Source of the DNA: Roseimicrobium sp. ORNL1
Lineage (GTDB): Bacteria; Verrucomicrobiota; Verrucomicrobiia; Verrucomicrobiales; Verrucomicrobiaceae
Reading direction: 5' to 3'
DNA: 64,000 nucleotides
Assembly: GCF_011044495.1 (NCBI RefSeq)
Contig: NZ_CP049143.1
Location: forward strand, 1,860,001 to 1,924,000
A program made the position numbers and the translations under genes. Under the pieces are notes generated by a model. It did no database searches, was not told the origin of the DNA, and saw only the letters and a list, made by a program, of their open reading frames with translations. Below, piece by piece: positions 1 through 9,567 of this stretch. How positions within the stretch are numbered: the stretch's first letter is position 1; the number at the start of each line of letters is the position of its first letter.

Positions 1-1
1 T

Positions 2-154
2 GCCTCCCTGGCCGCCTGCCTGACGGACTACAGCGGAGAATTTGTGAGCGGCATCGCGGCGAAGAATCTTCTGGCGGTGCAGTTCCACCCCGAGAAGAGC
101 CAGCAGGCGGGTCTCACGCTGCTGAAGAATGCGCTGGAGTATCTGGGGAGGTAA
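2..154 (+). CDS. hisH: Imidazole glycerol phosphate synthase, glutamine amidotransferase subunit (C-terminal part)
   Basis: Only the last 50 codons are in the window; the 5' part lies before base 1. The visible residues include QFHPEKSQQAGL, the conserved C-terminal glutaminase segment of HisH with the catalytic His-Glu pair (HPEK), followed by a short LLKNALEYL tail. HisH releases ammonia from glutamine and passes it to HisF in histidine synthesis. The gene ends at TAA 152-154 and converges on surE. The family assignment rests on this tail alone, but the motif is very characteristic. Confidence 0.85.
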   Translation, partial: ASLAACLTDYSGEFVSGIAAKNLLAVQFHPEKSQQAGLTLLKNALEYLGR

Positions 155-174
155 TCCCGTGCCCAGATTCGGCG

Positions 175-891
175 CTACAGCCGGAGGCGCGAAACGGAAA
201 TCTTCCCGCCAAAGCACGCCTCGACATCCGAGCCCGGCTCCACGGGGCGGTCTGCGTAGCGCGCGGTGTATTTCAAGGTGCGGTGGCCGGGTGGTGTATC
301 AGCTGTTATCACGTCCTCATAGGCCACATTGAGCGGGAGGCGGCAGGGGGTGGTGGCGATGCGCTCGGGCAGTTCTCGTTCTCCGGGAGGGAGATGAGGG
401 AGATTCACATTCCAGAGTTCTCCATTCGACAGCGGGTGGGTAACTAGCTCCTGGAGAAGCTGTGCTGTCCAACGTGCGACTCGCGACCAGTCCAGCGCGA
501 TGCCGGAGATGAGGTAATGCGAAACCGCGATGGCAGGGATGCCGTGGTAGGCGGCTTCACGGGCGCCCGCCAATGTGCCGGAGATGGGAATGTCCTGGCC
601 CATGTTTCCTCCGGCATTCACTCCGGAGAGCACGAAGTCCGGTTCGATGCCGAGGGCAAAAAGCCCGAGTCGCACACAGTCCGCGGGCGTGCCGCTGGTG
701 TGGTAGCGGTTTTCAGATTCCTGCACCGTAGTCAGGAGCTGATGGGTGGTGAGGCTGTGACCGCACTGGGAACGCTCACTGGATGGAGCGACGACGCTGA
801 ATGTGGCGCCGGGAATGAGGGATACCGCTTCCGCCATGGCAGAGAGGCCGGGGGCGTGAATGCCGTCGTCGTTCGTAATGAGGAAATGCAT
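175..891 (-). CDS. surE: 5'/3'-nucleotidase SurE
   Basis: The 238-aa product is of usual SurE length. It begins MHFLITNDDGIHAPGL, whose TNDDG supplies the two metal-binding aspartates. It then has SERSQCGHS (metal/phosphate-binding Ser) and LSGVNAGGNMGQD, the conserved Asn loop. SurE enzymes dephosphorylate nucleoside monophosphates in the cytoplasm and are linked to stationary-phase survival. The gene lies 17 nt downstream of the Lon-domain gene on the same strand, so the two are probably co-transcribed. All signature residues are intact. Confidence 0.95.
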   Translation of the reverse strand: MHFLITNDDGIHAPGLSAMAEAVSLIPGATFSVVAPSSERSQCGHSLTTHQLLTTVQESENRYHTSGTPADCVRLGLFALGIEPDFVLSGVNAGGNMGQDIPISGTLAGAREAAYHGIPAIAVSHYLISGIALDWSRVARWTAQLLQELVTHPLSNGELWNVNLPHLPPGERELPERIATTPCRLPLNVAYEDVITADTPPGHRTLKYTARYADRPVEPGSDVEACFGGKISVSRLRL

Positions 892-908
892 CAGGCGCTC
901 AGCTTAGC

Positions 909-1541
909 TCAGTTGCACTTCTTTTTCTGAAGCGCCGCCAACAGCATTTCGTAACGCTTGATGAGGGAGACTTCGGCGAGGAGTTTTTGCTGCAGCTTTG
1001 GGCAGCGGGTGAAGTGGTAGCTCAGCACATCGCACACGAGTTCAGGATCATGGGTGCCTTCCAGGGCGGCTCGCAGTTGTTTTGCTTCTTCGATGCAGGC
1101 GTTTGCGAAGAGTTCCAACACCTGGCGTTTGAGTTCGCGGGCACGGTCCAGGTCTTCGGGGAGGGTGGCCACTGGCTCAATGGTGGCGACTTTGAAAGGC
1201 TTCTCCTGCACCCATCCCGTGAGTCGAATGCGGCGGAGTCCCAGAAGCAGGAGTTGCGATGTGCCGTCCGACTGCTTCACACAGGCACGTACAAGTCCTG
1301 CGGTGGTGTAAGGCTGTACGGGTGACCCTTCCTCCGTGCTCTCACGAGAGCCCACACAGAACATGCGATTGGTGCTCAGCACATGGGTGAGCATCAATCG
1401 GTAGCGTTCCTCAAAAATGTACAACGGAAGCAGGCACCCCGGAAAGAGGTGGCAGTCCGTCAGTACCATGACCGGCAGCCTGTCCGGCAGGGTGCGGTCT
1501 TCTGGGGGATTGGGATCGAAGGTTTGCGAGCTGGAATCCAT
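909..1541 (-). CDS. LON peptidase substrate-binding domain protein
   Basis: This 210-aa protein corresponds to the stand-alone N-terminal (substrate-binding) domain of Lon. It has an LPVMVLTDCHLFPG strand and an LPLYIFEERYRLML motif near residues 38-52, as in the PUA-like LonN fold, and a helical C-terminal half. No AAA+ or Ser-Lys protease domain is present, so it is not a protease itself. Such proteins are widespread in bacteria and their role is unsettled; a substrate adaptor role is only inferred. It sits upstream of surE on the same strand. Confidence 0.85.
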   Translation of the reverse strand: MDSSSQTFDPNPPEDRTLPDRLPVMVLTDCHLFPGCLLPLYIFEERYRLMLTHVLSTNRMFCVGSRESTEEGSPVQPYTTAGLVRACVKQSDGTSQLLLLGLRRIRLTGWVQEKPFKVATIEPVATLPEDLDRARELKRQVLELFANACIEEAKQLRAALEGTHDPELVCDVLSYHFTRCPKLQQKLLAEVSLIKRYEMLLAALQKKKCN

Positions 1542-1614
1542 GGGCAGGTGATCAACACCGTGCGGTTACCCGTGGATTACGCGCCGGAGCAGCGTCTGGG
1601 TTGAGAGATTCCTC

Positions 1615-2889
1615 TCATGAAAACAACGCGCGCACCGGCGTGCCGCCATCCGTGATGGGCACCGGACGGGAGCCATCCATCAGTTCCTTCGTCGGGTCAA
1701 CCCCCAAGGCTGCATGAATGGTGGCATGGAAGTCCGGCAGGCTTACCGGATTCTCCACGATTTGCTTCGAAAGTTCATCGGTGACCCCATAGGCGCCGCA
1801 GTGCTTCAGCCCGCCACCCGCGAGTACCATGGAGAAGCAGGTGCCCTGGTGACCGCGGCCACCACGACCATCAAACTGCGCAGGGCGACCAAATTCCGTG
1901 CCGATTGCAATCAGAGTCTTATCGAGGAGCTTCTTGTCGCGGAGGTCGGTGATGAGCGCGGCGAGAGCGGCGTCGAGTTCCTTGATCAAAAGATGCTGTG
2001 CAGCCTGGCCTTCGTTGTGCGTGTCCCAGCCGGTGCCGTTCATGAAGTTCAGGTTATGCGATACTTCAATGAAACGCACCCCGGCCTGCACGAGCCTGCG
2101 GGAGAGGAGGCAGCGCTGGCCGAACTCACCGCCGTAGGCATTGCGCAGCTCTGCGGGCTCCTCATCGAGCTTGAAGTTGCGCATGAACTCAGGGCCGGCG
2201 AGGCGCAGGGCTTCACGCTGGGCCGTTTCATAGTCGGCCATCAGCGAGTCATCTGGGATGCGATGCTGCAGGGGCTGCAACAACTTTGCCCTCGCGTCCA
2301 TGCGCTGCTGCGTGACGAACTCCGGCCGGGTGAAGCCCATGGGTCCCTGCTGGGTGTCCGTGAGATAGATGTACCCGTGCTTCGTGCCGAGGAAGCCAGG
2401 GCCACGGCTCACATTGGGATAGCCGATGAGCATGTACGCAGGTACCTCGGGATTGGCCGCACCACGCTCGTGCGCGATGATGGACCCGATGGAGGGATAG
2501 GTGACATTGCCACTGATCATGCGGCCGGTGTGCACGATATTCGTGGCGAAGGCATGCTCATCGATGACCTTGTGGTTCACCGTACGAATCGCGGTGACAT
2601 GTTCCATGAGCTTTGCCGTGTGGGGCAGGTGTTCGCAGACCTGCACCCCCGGCACGGAAGTATCGATGGCAGGATAAGCGCTGCCCGCCTTCTTCGGATT
2701 CGCCTGGGGGTCACCCAGCGCCTTCGGGTCGAAGGTGTCGATCTGGGCCATGCCACCTCCGAGCCAGATGAAGATGCAGTGCTCAGCTTTGCCCTTGGGA
2801 ATGTTCAGCGCGTTCGTGTTGGACGCGTGACCAAAGAGCGGAGCAGCGGCCAGCGCGGCGGTGGAGCGGAGGAAGTTGCGGCGATTCAT
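1615..2889 (-). CDS. DUF1501 (sulfatase-like) secreted protein
   Basis: The 424-aa protein starts at [20 protein letters not shown], a Tat-type signal (RRNFLR), so I chose this ATG over an in-frame start 26 codons upstream. DUF1501 hallmarks include [18 protein letters not shown] near the N-terminus, GWDTHNEG, and [19 protein letters not shown] near the C-terminus, resembling an alkaline-phosphatase/sulfatase fold. In Planctomycetes and Verrucomicrobia these proteins are nearly always encoded next to PSD1/DUF1553 proteins. Here it starts 59 nt after the stop of that partner. The exact substrate is unknown; a joint role in periplasmic polysaccharide turnover is inferred. Confidence 0.9.
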   Translation of the reverse strand: MNRRNFLRSTAALAAAPLFGHASNTNALNIPKGKAEHCIFIWLGGGMAQIDTFDPKALGDPQANPKKAGSAYPAIDTSVPGVQVCEHLPHTAKLMEHVTAIRTVNHKVIDEHAFATNIVHTGRMISGNVTYPSIGSIIAHERGAANPEVPAYMLIGYPNVSRGPGFLGTKHGYIYLTDTQQGPMGFTRPEFVTQQRMDARAKLLQPLQHRIPDDSLMADYETAQREALRLAGPEFMRNFKLDEEPAELRNAYGGEFGQRCLLSRRLVQAGVRFIEVSHNLNFMNGTGWDTHNEGQAAQHLLIKELDAALAALITDLRDKKLLDKTLIAIGTEFGRPAQFDGRGGRGHQGTCFSMVLAGGGLKHCGAYGVTDELSKQIVENPVSLPDFHATIHAALGVDPTKELMDGSRPVPITDGGTPVRALFS

Positions 2890-2948
2890 GGCGAGAGAAA
2901 GATGAAAGAGGTTGCTGGTGAAATGATCGTAGGAAAAGAGCGAGTTCT

Positions 2949-5900
2949 TCAGGGTGCGTAGACCCACTCAGGAGCGTTGAGCATGGCCCAGAGCACGTCC
3001 TCGAGCTTGCCGCGCCAGGTGGCATCGAGCTTGTCGGTGGGTGGGTCGCCCTTGCGGGAATCCACCTCTTGCTGCATGCGCACGGTGGTGGCCTCGGGGT
3101 CGAGGTGGTTGGACCAGGAGACGTACTTCGCGGGCTTGCGGCTGATTTCGGCGACCTTGGCAGGTGCCTCCGTCTTCACGCGGGAGGCATAACCTTCGGA
3201 GAGATAGGAGGTGTAGTTCTCGCGCTCTTCCGCAGTGGGCTTGCGGGTGAGGAGCTTGAGGAAGAGGGTGTCGATGAGCTTGTCCACCGGTTGATCCTGC
3301 AGTGCGAGTTGGGTCACACCGTGATCATCGCTGAGGCGCGTGAGCCAGATGCCCACCGTGCCGTTGGAGATGATGGCGGGCTGCAGGGCATTCGGATCCG
3401 TTTCGCGCACACTGCTGGGGTCCTGACGGGCACCACGCCAGCCGAAAGCGGTGAGCACGTCGCACATGGCCTGGATGCGCGGCAGGCTCAGGCTGGGACG
3501 GTCGCGCTCGTTGGAGGTGGAGGCGAGCATCCAGGAGCGGCGCGGGTTGCCCATGCTGATGGAGTTGTTCAAGTCGCGGCGGCCATCGATGTCGAGGCTC
3601 ACTTCTTCCGTATGGAAGGGCTTGCCGGTGGCGGCGAAGAGCGAGTCCACGATCTGCTCTGCATTCAGGCGGCGCGGGGCAGGGGAGGTGAAGAGCGGGC
3701 TCGGAGCCTTCAGCGTGGAATCAGTGGCGCGCTGATATGCATGCGAGTTCATGATGAGGGCGGCGAGCTTCTTCAAGCTGTAGCCGGAACGCACGAATTC
3801 GCGGCCGAGGTACTTCAGCAGTTCCGGATGCGTGGGCTTGCCCTTCTCCCAGTCCGCCACAGGCTCCACGATGCCGCGGCCCATGAGACGCGCCCACAGG
3901 CGGTTCGCGATGACCTGGGCGAAGCGCTCGTTTTGCGGTGCCGTGATGAGTGAGGCGAGGCGATCGCGATCATCCTTTGCATCCTGCGCGAGTTTGTCTG
4001 CGACGTCTTCGGCGCAGAACTCGGGGAAGGGCCACTTCGGCTGCACCTTGGTGCCGGGCTGCAGAGTGACCTGAATCAGCGGCTTGCGACCACCGGCATG
4101 CAGCTTGTCCATGGGAACGCTGCTGGTTGCTGGCACATCAAGCGGCTGCGTGGCGAGCATCGCTGCGATTTCGAAAAGGTCCTGCTGCGTGCTTTCATGT
4201 GCGGGGGAGTCATGGCAGCGGGCGCACTTCGTTTCCACACCAAGGAAGGCGGTGGTCACGATGGTGCCCTTGGCAGCCATCGGCACGTCATTCTGTGAAG
4301 CCACACCAAAGCCTGCAGGTCCACCGAAGCGCACACTGCCGCGCATGCGCACGAGTTCCGTTACGAAGAGATCCATCGGCTTGTCATCAAGCATCGACTC
4401 ATAGATCCACCAGCGGAAGGGGCCGGTGTTGTTGAGCGTCGGGTTGAGGATATTCGGATTCTCCGCCAGCACATCCTGCCAGTAGCCCACCCAGTTGTCT
4501 GCCCAGCGTGGATCCGCAAGGAGACGCTCGATGGCCTTGGCGCGCTTGTCCTTGCTGGTGTCCTTCGTGAAGGCTTCGATCTCGGCCAGCGAGGGAGCCA
4601 CGCCCACGGTGTCGAGGGTTGCACGACGCAGGAAGGAGAGGTCATCGGTGAGCGGTGTGAGGTTCGCATGGGCAACCTTCACCTCGGGCCAGTTGGCGCC
4701 TTCCTTGATCCAGCGGTTGAGAAGTTCGATCTGCTCCTTCGTGAGCGGTTTGCCCTTGGGAGGCATGATGAGTTCTTCATCGTCCGTGGAGACACGTGCA
4801 ATGATGGAGCTCTTCTCAGGATGCTTCGGGGTGATGCCGGCGCCATCCGATTCACCACCACGCATCGCAGCCACAACATCATCCAGGCGAAGGTCGCCCT
4901 TGGTCTTGGTGCCCTGGTGGCAGTCGTAGCATTTTGTTTCAAGGATGGGCTGGATGTCGCGGAAGTAATCCACAGTTCCGCTCTGTGCCGCAGTGTTCTG
5001 TGCGGTCACGCGTTTGATCTTCTGCGAGATGAAGTTGTCGATCGCATTCTGCGTCGGGTATCCCTCAGTTGCTTCCGGGACCTTCACTTCCGGAGTGTCG
5101 GCAAGCCACTTGGTGGCAGCTTCATGGCGCTTCACCCAGTAGCCGGCCTGTCCACGGCGGAGAGCAGCACGGGCTTCTGAATTTACCTCAGCGAGCTTCA
5201 GGTCCTGCTTCGCTTCATAGGCCGCCCAGGCCTGATCGTTGTAGGCGAGGGGTTCCTTGCCCGGAGTGAGCAGTTCCCAGGTCTCCGTGCCCTGCTTCGA
5301 CCAGGCCACGACCATTTCTCCGGTTTCCGGGCGGCGACGATTCTTCGCGCCCAGCACACCGCCCACCATCTGCTCGAGCATCACCACATGCTCGCCACCC
5401 TTGAACTCGAACTCAATGACCGACTCCTGCGTTCCGGGAGGAGCAAAGCGGAAATCCGGGCCAAGGTCGAGATAGGTGGCCTGCTCTGCGACATAACCAT
5501 GACCACCGCTGTCCGGCTTGGCGAAGGCTAGCTTCATGACAAGCTTGCCATCAATGTACAACTGCGAGGCGCTGCGGCCACGCAGCAGCAGGCGGTGCTT
5601 GCCTTCGGGCAGGGTTACCTTGGCAGCGGCGCGAAGCACCAGCGGATTGGCACGATCACCGCGTACCCCCGTGTCCACGTACTTCTGGGGAATATCGCTG
5701 ATGCCGAAGGCCGCGATGTCATACGACTCATCAGCCTTGGGTGGGACGGTCGGCCAGGCGTTCTTGGCCGGCACGCCACTCTCACAGATCTCCACGCGCA
5801 CGAGGCCTTTTGGAAGCGTGTCCGGATTCACCACCGGAGGAGGGGGAATGAACTGATAACGCTGGGCCAGCAATGTCTCCGGCACTGCTTTCCGATAGAT

Positions 5901-6695
5901 CGCGATCTCATCCAGCCAGCCGCGCAACGTGTTGCCTTCGCCGCCACCGTAGCCAGTGCCAATCATGATGTCGTCGCCATCCTGCACGGGAGCGCGGTCA
6001 GATTTGCCATCCAGATCCCAGGTGCCCTTCACTTCCTTGCCATCGATAAAGCCGCGGATGCTGGATCCCTTGCCGAAGGTGTAAGTCACAGCAACGTGGT
6101 GCCAGCCACTGCCGGGCGTGAACCCTTCCGTGGTCACCCAGCGGTGGTAGCCTTCCTTCTCCCCTGGCTTGTCAGGAAGACTGCGGAACAGAAACGTAGG
6201 CCGCGCCTCGCCGCCTTCACCCTTGAGGCGGAGTGCGTAGTTTTGATTCTCCGGGGTGAAGTCCTTGCTCTTGTTGCGGCCCTTGCCGATGAGGTAGCAG
6301 TACGAGCCGTTGCGAATCTCCTCCACGTTCACCCAGGCTTCGAGCGTGATGGCATCGCCCATGCCGAAGCGCACGTTGGTGTCGGGCAGGTCGGATTCCT
6401 TCACCACAATGGCGGTGTTGGTGCCACCAAAGTAGGCTGCTTTGTTGTCCGCATGAAATGCCGGGAAGGTGGGAGGCAGGGGACCATCTTCAAGTTGCTC
6501 CTTGCCCTTCCACTTACCAGCTTCCTTGGCATCAAAGGTCCACTTTGCGATGGGCTTGTAATCCGCGGCTTTGGGATTCTCCTTGGAATCATTCTGCGCA
6601 TCATTCGCAGTGTCGTTGTTGCCAGCATCAGTCTGCGCAAGCAGCGGTGTGGCAGCCAAGGCGAGTGCGAAGGGGAGTATCCTGAAATGCTTCAT
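2949..6695 (-). CDS. PSD1 / DUF1549 / DUF1553 cytochrome-type protein with LamG domain
   Basis: The 1248-aa secreted protein starts at [15 protein letters not shown], a clear Sec signal; the longer open frame upstream has no signal and I rejected it. Domains in order: LamG/concanavalin-like (about 80-275), a PA14-like region (about 330-480, ending in a QLYIDGKL strand), a planctomycete cytochrome c domain with KCYDCHQG (about 587), DUF1549 containing a second CxxCH (KCARCHDSP, about 820), and DUF1553 (about 920-1230, [14 protein letters not shown]). Two heme-type motifs suggest electron transfer coupled to carbohydrate binding. The DUF1501 gene follows in the same operon. The substrate cannot be read from sequence. 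Confidence 0.92.
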   Translation of the reverse strand: MKHFRILPFALALAATPLLAQTDAGNNDTANDAQNDSKENPKAADYKPIAKWTFDAKEAGKWKGKEQLEDGPLPPTFPAFHADNKAAYFGGTNTAIVVKESDLPDTNVRFGMGDAITLEAWVNVEEIRNGSYCYLIGKGRNKSKDFTPENQNYALRLKGEGGEARPTFLFRSLPDKPGEKEGYHRWVTTEGFTPGSGWHHVAVTYTFGKGSSIRGFIDGKEVKGTWDLDGKSDRAPVQDGDDIMIGTGYGGGEGNTLRGWLDEIAIYRKAVPETLLAQRYQFIPPPPVVNPDTLPKGLVRVEICESGVPAKNAWPTVPPKADESYDIAAFGISDIPQKYVDTGVRGDRANPLVLRAAAKVTLPEGKHRLLLRGRSASQLYIDGKLVMKLAFAKPDSGGHGYVAEQATYLDLGPDFRFAPPGTQESVIEFEFKGGEHVVMLEQMVGGVLGAKNRRRPETGEMVVAWSKQGTETWELLTPGKEPLAYNDQAWAAYEAKQDLKLAEVNSEARAALRRGQAGYWVKRHEAATKWLADTPEVKVPEATEGYPTQNAIDNFISQKIKRVTAQNTAAQSGTVDYFRDIQPILETKCYDCHQGTKTKGDLRLDDVVAAMRGGESDGAGITPKHPEKSSIIARVSTDDEELIMPPKGKPLTKEQIELLNRWIKEGANWPEVKVAHANLTPLTDDLSFLRRATLDTVGVAPSLAEIEAFTKDTSKDKRAKAIERLLADPRWADNWVGYWQDVLAENPNILNPTLNNTGPFRWWIYESMLDDKPMDLFVTELVRMRGSVRFGGPAGFGVASQNDVPMAAKGTIVTTAFLGVETKCARCHDSPAHESTQQDLFEIAAMLATQPLDVPATSSVPMDKLHAGGRKPLIQVTLQPGTKVQPKWPFPEFCAEDVADKLAQDAKDDRDRLASLITAPQNERFAQVIANRLWARLMGRGIVEPVADWEKGKPTHPELLKYLGREFVRSGYSLKKLAALIMNSHAYQRATDSTLKAPSPLFTSPAPRRLNAEQIVDSLFAATGKPFHTEEVSLDIDGRRDLNNSISMGNPRRSWMLASTSNERDRPSLSLPRIQAMCDVLTAFGWRGARQDPSSVRETDPNALQPAIISNGTVGIWLTRLSDDHGVTQLALQDQPVDKLIDTLFLKLLTRKPTAEERENYTSYLSEGYASRVKTEAPAKVAEISRKPAKYVSWSNHLDPEATTVRMQQEVDSRKGDPPTDKLDATWRGKLEDVLWAMLNAPEWVYAP

Positions 6696-6930
6696 GGTGA
6701 GGTAGGTCGATGATAACGAAATCCGGCTGGAGATTCCAACACCGCAAAGAGGTGAATTTTGGCTCCCCCATTTGGGGGATGGATTTGTAATGAGCTTGTA
6801 ATGAGTTGTTTGGGATTGGGTCGGTGTTCCCGTTTTTGCTGAAGGCGACACCGGCCGAAAGGAAAATCTGCAAATCAAGGCAGCGGCGGCTGTCTTGACA
6901 CTTTTTGTCGAGCTATTTACCCTCGATTTC

Positions 6931-7755
6931 ATGAAAACGATTCGGGCGCTTGGGGTGACCTTGATGGCGGTTTCAATGACGTTTGCCAGCACCGTGCTGG
7001 CAGGACCCGGTGGCCAGATTGGCGTCGGGAATCGGGTGGCTGCGATGTGGAGCAATGGTGGCTATTTCCTCGGCACGGTGACGGAGATCGAAGGCGACCG
7101 TTATAACATCCTTTTTGAAGATGGAGATCGGTTGGCGGTGAACTCCGCAAATGTGGTCGCGCTTCGCGAGGACATGCCTTTCTCAGTAGGCGATCGCGTA
7201 GTCGCAGCATGGAAGGGCATCTCCATGTACCCCGGTGTGGTGACCAAGGTGCATGCGAAATCCTGCATGGTGGGATGGGATGACGGAGATGAGCCTCTGC
7301 TCGTGGCGAAGGACAAGATCTTCCACGCGGACAAGGCGGTGGCGGCGACGACGGCAGCAACTGCCTTCAATGTGGGCGATCATGTGACCGCCATGTGGAG
7401 GGATTCACGCTACTATCCTGGCATCGTGACCGAGGTTCGCGGCAGCCAGTGCCTCATCAAATGGGACGATGGCGACGAGCCTCTCTTTGTCCTCCAAGAG
7501 CACATCCGTTCGCTGTCGAATGCTCCGTCAGCATCACTGAACGTGGGTGACCACGTCCTCGCCACCTGGAAGGATGGTCACAAGTACCCGGGCGTCATCG
7601 CTGAGGCTCGTGGGGACTTGTTCCTCATCAGGTGGGACGATGGCGATGAGCCCATGCTGGTGGCGAAGGACAAGATTCTTCCCTTCCCTCAGCAGCAGGT
7701 GCAATTGCTCCCAGGCGCGACCCCTACACGGCAGGAGTCAAATAGAGAGCACTAG
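6931..7755 (+). CDS. Secreted protein with four tandem Tudor-like repeats
   Basis: The 274-aa protein has a Sec signal (residues 1-24, ending STVLA|GPGG) and then four units of about 47 residues at 31-78, 86-131, 147-194 and 204-251. Each unit has the pattern VGDxVxAxWKD...YPGxVxEVxG...IxWDDGDEPxLV, typical of Tudor/Agenet SH3-like barrels. Units 2-4 share WDDGDEP exactly; unit 1 is more divergent (FEDGDRL). The start is ATG 6931, because upstream residues lack signal character. The last codon shares the CTAG tetranucleotide with the convergent ispF stop. Tudor folds bind peptides or nucleic acids elsewhere; the ligand outside the cytoplasm is unknown. Confidence 0.85.
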   Translation: MKTIRALGVTLMAVSMTFASTVLAGPGGQIGVGNRVAAMWSNGGYFLGTVTEIEGDRYNILFEDGDRLAVNSANVVALREDMPFSVGDRVVAAWKGISMYPGVVTKVHAKSCMVGWDDGDEPLLVAKDKIFHADKAVAATTAATAFNVGDHVTAMWRDSRYYPGIVTEVRGSQCLIKWDDGDEPLFVLQEHIRSLSNAPSASLNVGDHVLATWKDGHKYPGVIAEARGDLFLIRWDDGDEPMLVAKDKILPFPQQQVQLLPGATPTRQESNREH

Positions 7756-8240
7756 GCTGCAGATGGCGCGAGCGAGATGCAGGCCACCGCCATGGCGGCC
7801 ACGCCTTCCTCGCGTCCTACGAAGCCGAGGCGCTCATTCGTGGTCGCCTTGACACCCACGCGATCTGGCGAAATGCCAAGCGCAGCACCGATGCGTTCCT
7901 TCATGGCGGCAGCGTGAGGCCTTACCTTCGGCGCTTCCGCGATCACCGTGCTGTCCACGTTCTCAATACTGGCGCCTTTGCTCCGAGCAATCTCCGCGAC
8001 TTTCTCCAGAATCTTCAGGCTGCTGATGCCCTCAATGCTGGCATCCGAAGGGGGAAACCAATAGCCGATGTCCGGCTCACCGAGGGCTCCGAGCACAGCA
8101 TCCGCGATGGCATGGCTGAGCACATCCGCATCCGAGTGGCCCTTCAAGCCTTTGGCATGGGGAATCTCCACGCCACCGAGGATGAAGGCGCGGCCTTCTG
8201 CATATTGATGAACGTCGTAACCGATGCCTACGCGGGTCAT
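7752..8240 (-). CDS. ispF: 2-C-methyl-D-erythritol 2,4-cyclodiphosphate synthase
   Basis: The 162-aa enzyme catalyses the fifth step of the MEP isoprenoid pathway. It has GIGYDVHQ (Zn-binding Asp and His), GGVEIPHAKGLKGHSDADV with the third Zn His, the DIGYWFPPSD loop, and a C-terminal ATTNERLGFVGREEG segment. Length and motifs are complete. The ATG overlaps the stop of the upstream toxin gene by 4 nt (ATGA), so its translation may be coupled to the toxin-antitoxin pair. The stop overlaps the convergent Tudor-repeat gene. Confidence 0.97.
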   Translation of the reverse strand: MTRVGIGYDVHQYAEGRAFILGGVEIPHAKGLKGHSDADVLSHAIADAVLGALGEPDIGYWFPPSDASIEGISSLKILEKVAEIARSKGASIENVDSTVIAEAPKVRPHAAAMKERIGAALGISPDRVGVKATTNERLGFVGREEGVAAMAVACISLAPSAA

Positions 8241-8551
8241 GAATTTTGTCGTTTGATGCGTGAAAGGATTCTGCGGACAGCGACAGGGTTCTTGCGGCTA
8301 TCGAGCACGGCCTTGATGGTTACCGTTTCGCCATCAATCGTGTAGTAGATGGCGAATGGATGATGAGAACAATTGGTCTTGTGGTAGTGTTTGAGTCGCT
8401 TTGAGTGCACGCCACCCAAGGTCGCTAGTCGATCAAGGTCTTCTGCAAGGCACTGAAGAAAATATCTCCCAGCGCCAGATTCCTGATTATCGTAGAACTC
8501 GCAGGCCTCCTCGATGTGAAAAGTCGCCGTATTGGCGATCGCAACTTTCAT
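8237..8551 (-). CDS. RelE/ParE-family toxin
   Basis: The 104-aa product has the compact ParE/RelE outline: an N-terminal strand, two helices (FHIEEACEFYDNQESGAGRYFLQCL), then C-terminal strands with HHPFAIYYTIDGETVTIKAVLDSR, the family's usual end signature. ParE and RelE toxins block gyrase or cut mRNA; which applies is not visible. It overlaps the antitoxin gene by 4 nt upstream and ispF by 4 nt downstream. The family call is firm and activity is inferred. Confidence 0.85.
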   Translation of the reverse strand: MKVAIANTATFHIEEACEFYDNQESGAGRYFLQCLAEDLDRLATLGGVHSKRLKHYHKTNCSHHPFAIYYTIDGETVTIKAVLDSRKNPVAVRRILSRIKRQNS

Positions 8552-8766
8552 TGGAACTTGGCGAAGAGTTCCTTTTTAACATCTTCCCAATCCCTGATCT
8601 CTTCCTCGCCACTGGCAATGCGCTGCTCGACGCCGGCAAGTACCTCCGCGTGCCACGCTGGCATTTCCAATTCCTCGGAGTTCTTCTCAATATCCTCCCA
8701 GATGGTCTCTATCAGAGCCATCTTCTCGGCGGTAGTCATTTCAGACAGCGGAAGAACGACGTTCAT
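8548..8766 (-). CDS. Addiction-module antitoxin (TIGR02574-type)
   Basis: The 72-aa acidic helical protein has MTTAEKMALIETIWEDIEK near the N-terminus, PAWHAEVLAGVEQRI in the middle and a terminal RDWEDVKKELF, the layout of the putative addiction module component family. It precedes the RelE/ParE toxin with an ATGA overlap, the normal antitoxin-first order. No classical DNA-binding domain is obvious, as usual for this family, so autoregulation is uncertain. Confidence 0.85.
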   Translation of the reverse strand: MNVVLPLSEMTTAEKMALIETIWEDIEKNSEELEMPAWHAEVLAGVEQRIASGEEEIRDWEDVKKELFAKFQ

Positions 8767-8814
8767 ACTCTCAGGATACGATTGAAGGGACCGTGGCGCA
8801 ACGCCCGATTCGCC

Positions 8815-9567
8815 TCAAAGAAACTCCGTGAGATCAACCTTGCCGTTCGTGGCGCAGATGAAGAGCTTGCCCTCGTGGGTGCGGCTGGGCTGTTCGATGA
8901 ATTCGCCACCGGCTTCGATCAGGAGCAGCTTGCCTGCGGCGATGTCCCATTCGCTGAGCTGTTCCTCGACATAGGCATCAAGGCGTCCGCAGGCGATGTA
9001 GGCCAGGGCCAGAGCGGCGCTGCCGAGCATGCGGGTCTTGCGCACGGCCACGGAGATGCGCTTGTAGCGGTCGAAGCTGGCTTCGATGGCTTCGCGGCTC
9101 TTGGAGAAGCCGACGGTCACCACGGCATCGGCGAGATGCGCACGGGAACTGGTGCGGATGGGTTTGCCATTGAGCGTGGGCTTGCTGCCCTTCTCGATGG
9201 CCCAAGTTTCCTTCTGGATGGGATCGTAGATGACACCGGCGACGAGTTCGCCCTTCTCCTTCACGCCGATGGAGACGCAGAAGTGTGGGATGCCGTAGAA
9301 GTAGTTCACCGTGCCATCGATGGGATCCACGATCCACTCGGTGGTGCTCTGAAGATTCCCGTCGCTGCCTTCCTCACCCAGCACGGCGTGATCTGGGAAG
9401 TGCTTCAGGATGATGTCCGTGATGATCTGCTGGCTGCGCACATCGAGCTCCAGCTTGATGTCGTACTGCAGCATCTCATTCACGGAGAGGTCCGAGCCGA
9501 AGTGCTCACGTTGCAGTTGGCCGGCGGCTTGCGCGGCTTCGATGGCGACATTCAACAAGGAACTCAT
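8815..9567 (-). CDS. Inositol monophosphatase family protein
   Basis: The 250-aa protein has the two metal-binding signatures of the IMPase/SuhB/CysQ superfamily: VLGEEGSD followed by WIVDPIDGTVNYFYGIPHF (Asp-Pro-Ile-Asp-Gly), and near the C-terminus EWDIAAGKLLLIEAGG. It probably removes phosphate from inositol phosphate, PAP or a related small substrate in the cytoplasm. The start codon overlaps the coaB stop (ATGA), so it is co-translated after coaB. Sequence alone does not separate SuhB-like from CysQ-like specificity. Confidence 0.9.
   Translation of the reverse strand: MSSLLNVAIEAAQAAGQLQREHFGSDLSVNEMLQYDIKLELDVRSQQIITDIILKHFPDHAVLGEEGSDGNLQSTTEWIVDPIDGTVNYFYGIPHFCVSIGVKEKGELVAGVIYDPIQKETWAIEKGSKPTLNGKPIRTSSRAHLADAVVTVGFSKSREAIEASFDRYKRISVAVRKTRMLGSAALALAYIACGRLDAYVEEQLSEWDIAAGKLLLIEAGGEFIEQPSRTHEGKLFICATNGKVDLTEFL

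Noticed and set aside
6895-6930. TTGACA at 6895 as a promoter of the Tudor-repeat gene
   Set aside because: The best -10-like hexamer (TATTTA) is only 13 nt away, and the start codon follows within about 30 nt. The spacing does not fit a sigma-70 promoter with a normal leader.
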